The notes under the pieces were generated by a model. The model ran no database searches. It was not told the DNA's origin and was given only the letters and a program-made list of their open reading frames with translations. The position numbers and the translations under genes are program-made. Shown here in pieces: positions 28,895-30,520 of a DNA stretch of 30,520 bases. Within the stretch, counting starts at the first letter, position 1. Each line of letters begins with the position of its first letter. The stretch lies in IMG/VR virus record IMGVR_UViG_3300025728_000024, positions 1 through 30,520 of that record. The stretch is one strand, 5' to 3'. Origin of the DNA: a virus.

Positions 28895-29517
28895 TCGAAA
28901 AAACGATTATGAGCCAGTATGCCAACAGCCCGAGGCTGATGAGCATTATTTCTGGCCTGTGGGGGGCTCTTGATCCTGAAAAAGTCACCGATGACTTTTA
29001 TCGGCTGGTGATGGACATCCCGAACGCCAACAGCTACGGCCTGGATGTCTGGGGTCGGATTGTCGGCATTGGTCGGACGGTGACATTTGTTAACCCGGCT
29101 GGCGAATACTTCGGCTTCGAGGATGGCTTCTATCCGTTCAACGAGCGCCCATTCAGTGCGCCTGGCAGCGGCACCGATACGTGGGAACTGACCAGCGATG
29201 CATACCGCGAACTGATCTTGCTGAAAGCCCTGTCCAACATCGTCTATGCCAGTGCGCCGAACATCAATGCGTTGATGCGCGCCATGTTCGATAAGCCATG
29301 CTACTGCCTGATTACCGGGCATATGCAGATGCGGTACGTGTTTGAATTCGACCTCTCTCCATACCAGCATCACCTTGTTTACGAAACAGATATCCTGCCT
29401 CGCCCGTGCGGCGTGGAAATCAGCATCATCATAAGCGCCGATCCGGCCGGACTTTTCGGGTTTTTCGGATCCGGCTTGCAGCCATTCGGCCAAGGAGTTT
29501 TCTATAATGCAGCCTGA
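28891..29517 (+). CDS. DUF2612 baseplate / tail protein
   Basis: A 208-residue protein of the DUF2612 family. It shows YANSPRLMSIISGLWGALDP, NANSYGLDVWGRIVGIGRT, the repeated FGFEDGFYPFNERPF, and ELTSDAYRELILLKALSNIV, with an end GLFGFFGSGLQPFGQGVFYN. This family takes the gpI-like place between gpJ and the tail fibre and probably connects fibre to wedge. I chose the ATG at 28891, overlapping the J stop. Confidence 0.85.
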   Translation: MIEKTIMSQYANSPRLMSIISGLWGALDPEKVTDDFYRLVMDIPNANSYGLDVWGRIVGIGRTVTFVNPAGEYFGFEDGFYPFNERPFSAPGSGTDTWELTSDAYRELILLKALSNIVYASAPNINALMRAMFDKPCYCLITGHMQMRYVFEFDLSPYQHHLVYETDILPRPCGVEISIIISADPAGLFGFFGSGLQPFGQGVFYNAA

Positions 29518-30520
29518 TTTGATCCTGATCCCATTTGGCAAAAATGCCACAGCAGGGACTATTGAGTCTATTCCGAACACAGCAGGTCCCGGCGACGGCC
29601 CGCAAAAAGCGACATGGAATTACGGGTTCCCTCAAGTCACCATGACCCCTCTGGCCGCCGGAGGCATTCCGCCACAAGGCCAGGATGTCAACGGCGTGCT
29701 AAATGCGATCAGCGAGCACACCGTGTTCTTGGGCGGTGGCGGCCAATACAAGTGGTCTGCCGAGTATGTCGCTGAAAATGGCGGCTACTCTATTGGCGAT
29801 GTGATTCAGGCCGACGACGGGCTCAACTCCTACGTCAGTTTGGTAAACACCAACACGGCCAACTTCAACACCACGCCAGCATCCATTGGTGTTAGCTGGG
29901 GCCTTTATGCTGGGCGAAAAACTCAAACTCAGGCGACCGAGACTGTTTCCGGAATCGCCGAAATTGCCACGACTGCCGAAGTTACTGCCGGCACCGACGA
30001 TTCGCGTACGGTCACGCCTCTGAAGCTGCAACAGCGTCTTTCTGCCGTTGTGGTTGCAGCAACAGAAACCGTCAGTGGCATCGCTGAGATTGCCACGCAA
30101 GCGGAAGTCACGACCGGTGCCGATGACGCCAGGATCGTCACGCCCGCAAAGCTGAGAGGCGCGCAGGCAACCCAAGTTGAGGCTGAGACTGGCACTGACA
30201 ATACAAAGCTGATGACGCCGCTTCGCACAAAGCAGCTCATTGATACGCTAGCAGGAAGGCTCCTAGCCACTCAGGTCATAACGGCAAGCGGGACCTACAC
30301 GCCTACTCCTGGAATGAAGCGTTGTCGAGTTCGCGGGGCTGGCGGCGGCGGTGGTTCTGGCGGATCGGCTGCCACTGCTGCCGGTACTTACACGGTTACC
30401 GGTGGTGGTGCGTACGGCGGTTACAGCGAGGGCTGGTTTACCGCAGCGCAGATCGGCGCAAGTATCGCGGTGGTGATTGGCTCGGCCGGTACAGCGGGCG
30501 CATCCACCCCGACCAATGGC
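29507..30520 (+). CDS. Tail fibre protein (partial, runs off the window)
   Basis: The first 338 residues of a tail fibre; the frame is open to the last base. The N-terminal 100 residues (IPFGKNATAGTIESIPNTAG, AAGGIPPQGQDVNGVLNAIS) are the usual attachment domain. Residues from 144 and from 186 hold two near-identical repeats (ETVSGIAEIAT-x-AEVT, TPLKL) 42 residues apart. A weaker third copy follows (VEAETGTDNTKLMTPLRTKQ). From about residue 265 a glycine-rich receptor-binding type domain begins (GAGGGGGSGGSAATAAG). AAGGAG precedes the ATG and it overlaps the previous gene by 11 bases. Confidence 0.85.
   Translation, partial: MQPDLILIPFGKNATAGTIESIPNTAGPGDGPQKATWNYGFPQVTMTPLAAGGIPPQGQDVNGVLNAISEHTVFLGGGGQYKWSAEYVAENGGYSIGDVIQADDGLNSYVSLVNTNTANFNTTPASIGVSWGLYAGRKTQTQATETVSGIAEIATTAEVTAGTDDSRTVTPLKLQQRLSAVVVAATETVSGIAEIATQAEVTTGADDARIVTPAKLRGAQATQVEAETGTDNTKLMTPLRTKQLIDTLAGRLLATQVITASGTYTPTPGMKRCRVRGAGGGGGSGGSAATAAGTYTVTGGGAYGGYSEGWFTAAQIGASIAVVIGSAGTAGASTPTNG

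Overview
This window is one continuous, entirely plus-strand stretch of a tailed, contractile-tail (myovirus-type) phage or prophage, most likely from a Pseudomonas-like gammaproteobacterium. The host is inferred from GC-rich coding, the families of small early proteins (a DUF1382-like protein and a 43-residue protein ending IWPDAEVS), and the lambdoid ninB/phosphatase/ninG block. Genes are tightly packed, mostly with 4-base ATGA or GTGA overlaps. No integrase, repressor, insertion sequence or CRISPR array is seen.

Layout. Positions 1-2161: end of an upstream replication gene, a replication-P-like helicase loader, then a run of small accessory proteins. 2162-2323 and 4264-4404: two unlinked intergenic regions with the same design. 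Each has a TATGAT promoter, a small hairpin, and a 19-bp stem enclosing two hairpins that ends in a T run just before the next gene; the stem sequences differ completely. 2324-5713: more small proteins and a KilAC antirepressor. 5706-7398: ninB, a ninI-like phosphatase and ninG. 7692-8330: a promoter, a tRNA-Met(CAT)-like gene, about 490 bases with no credible gene but many strong helices, and an intrinsic terminator; this looks like a large structured noncoding RNA. 8423-9766: a lysis region of membrane proteins with no endolysin. 9786-19572: packaging and head genes (small and large terminase, DUF1073 portal, Mu F/gp7-like protein, DUF2213 protein, cement protein, DUF2184 capsid, connectors), interrupted by a homing-endonuclease-like gene with its own structured leader. 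19560-30520: tail genes (terminator, DUF3383 sheath, tube, chaperone with a programmed -1 frameshift, tape measure with a transglycosylase-like domain, Pam3-like simple baseplate, spike, gpJ, DUF2612) and the start of a glycine-rich tail fibre cut by the window end.

The early genes would replicate and recombine phage DNA and tune the host. The structured RNA block sits where lambdoid phages place the Q gene and late promoter, so it may be a late leader or an independent large RNA. The right half builds a DNA-filled head, a contractile tail and a compact baseplate. The most novel items are the 7808-8298 RNA and the paired three-way-junction leaders at about 2204-2310 and 4279-4392.
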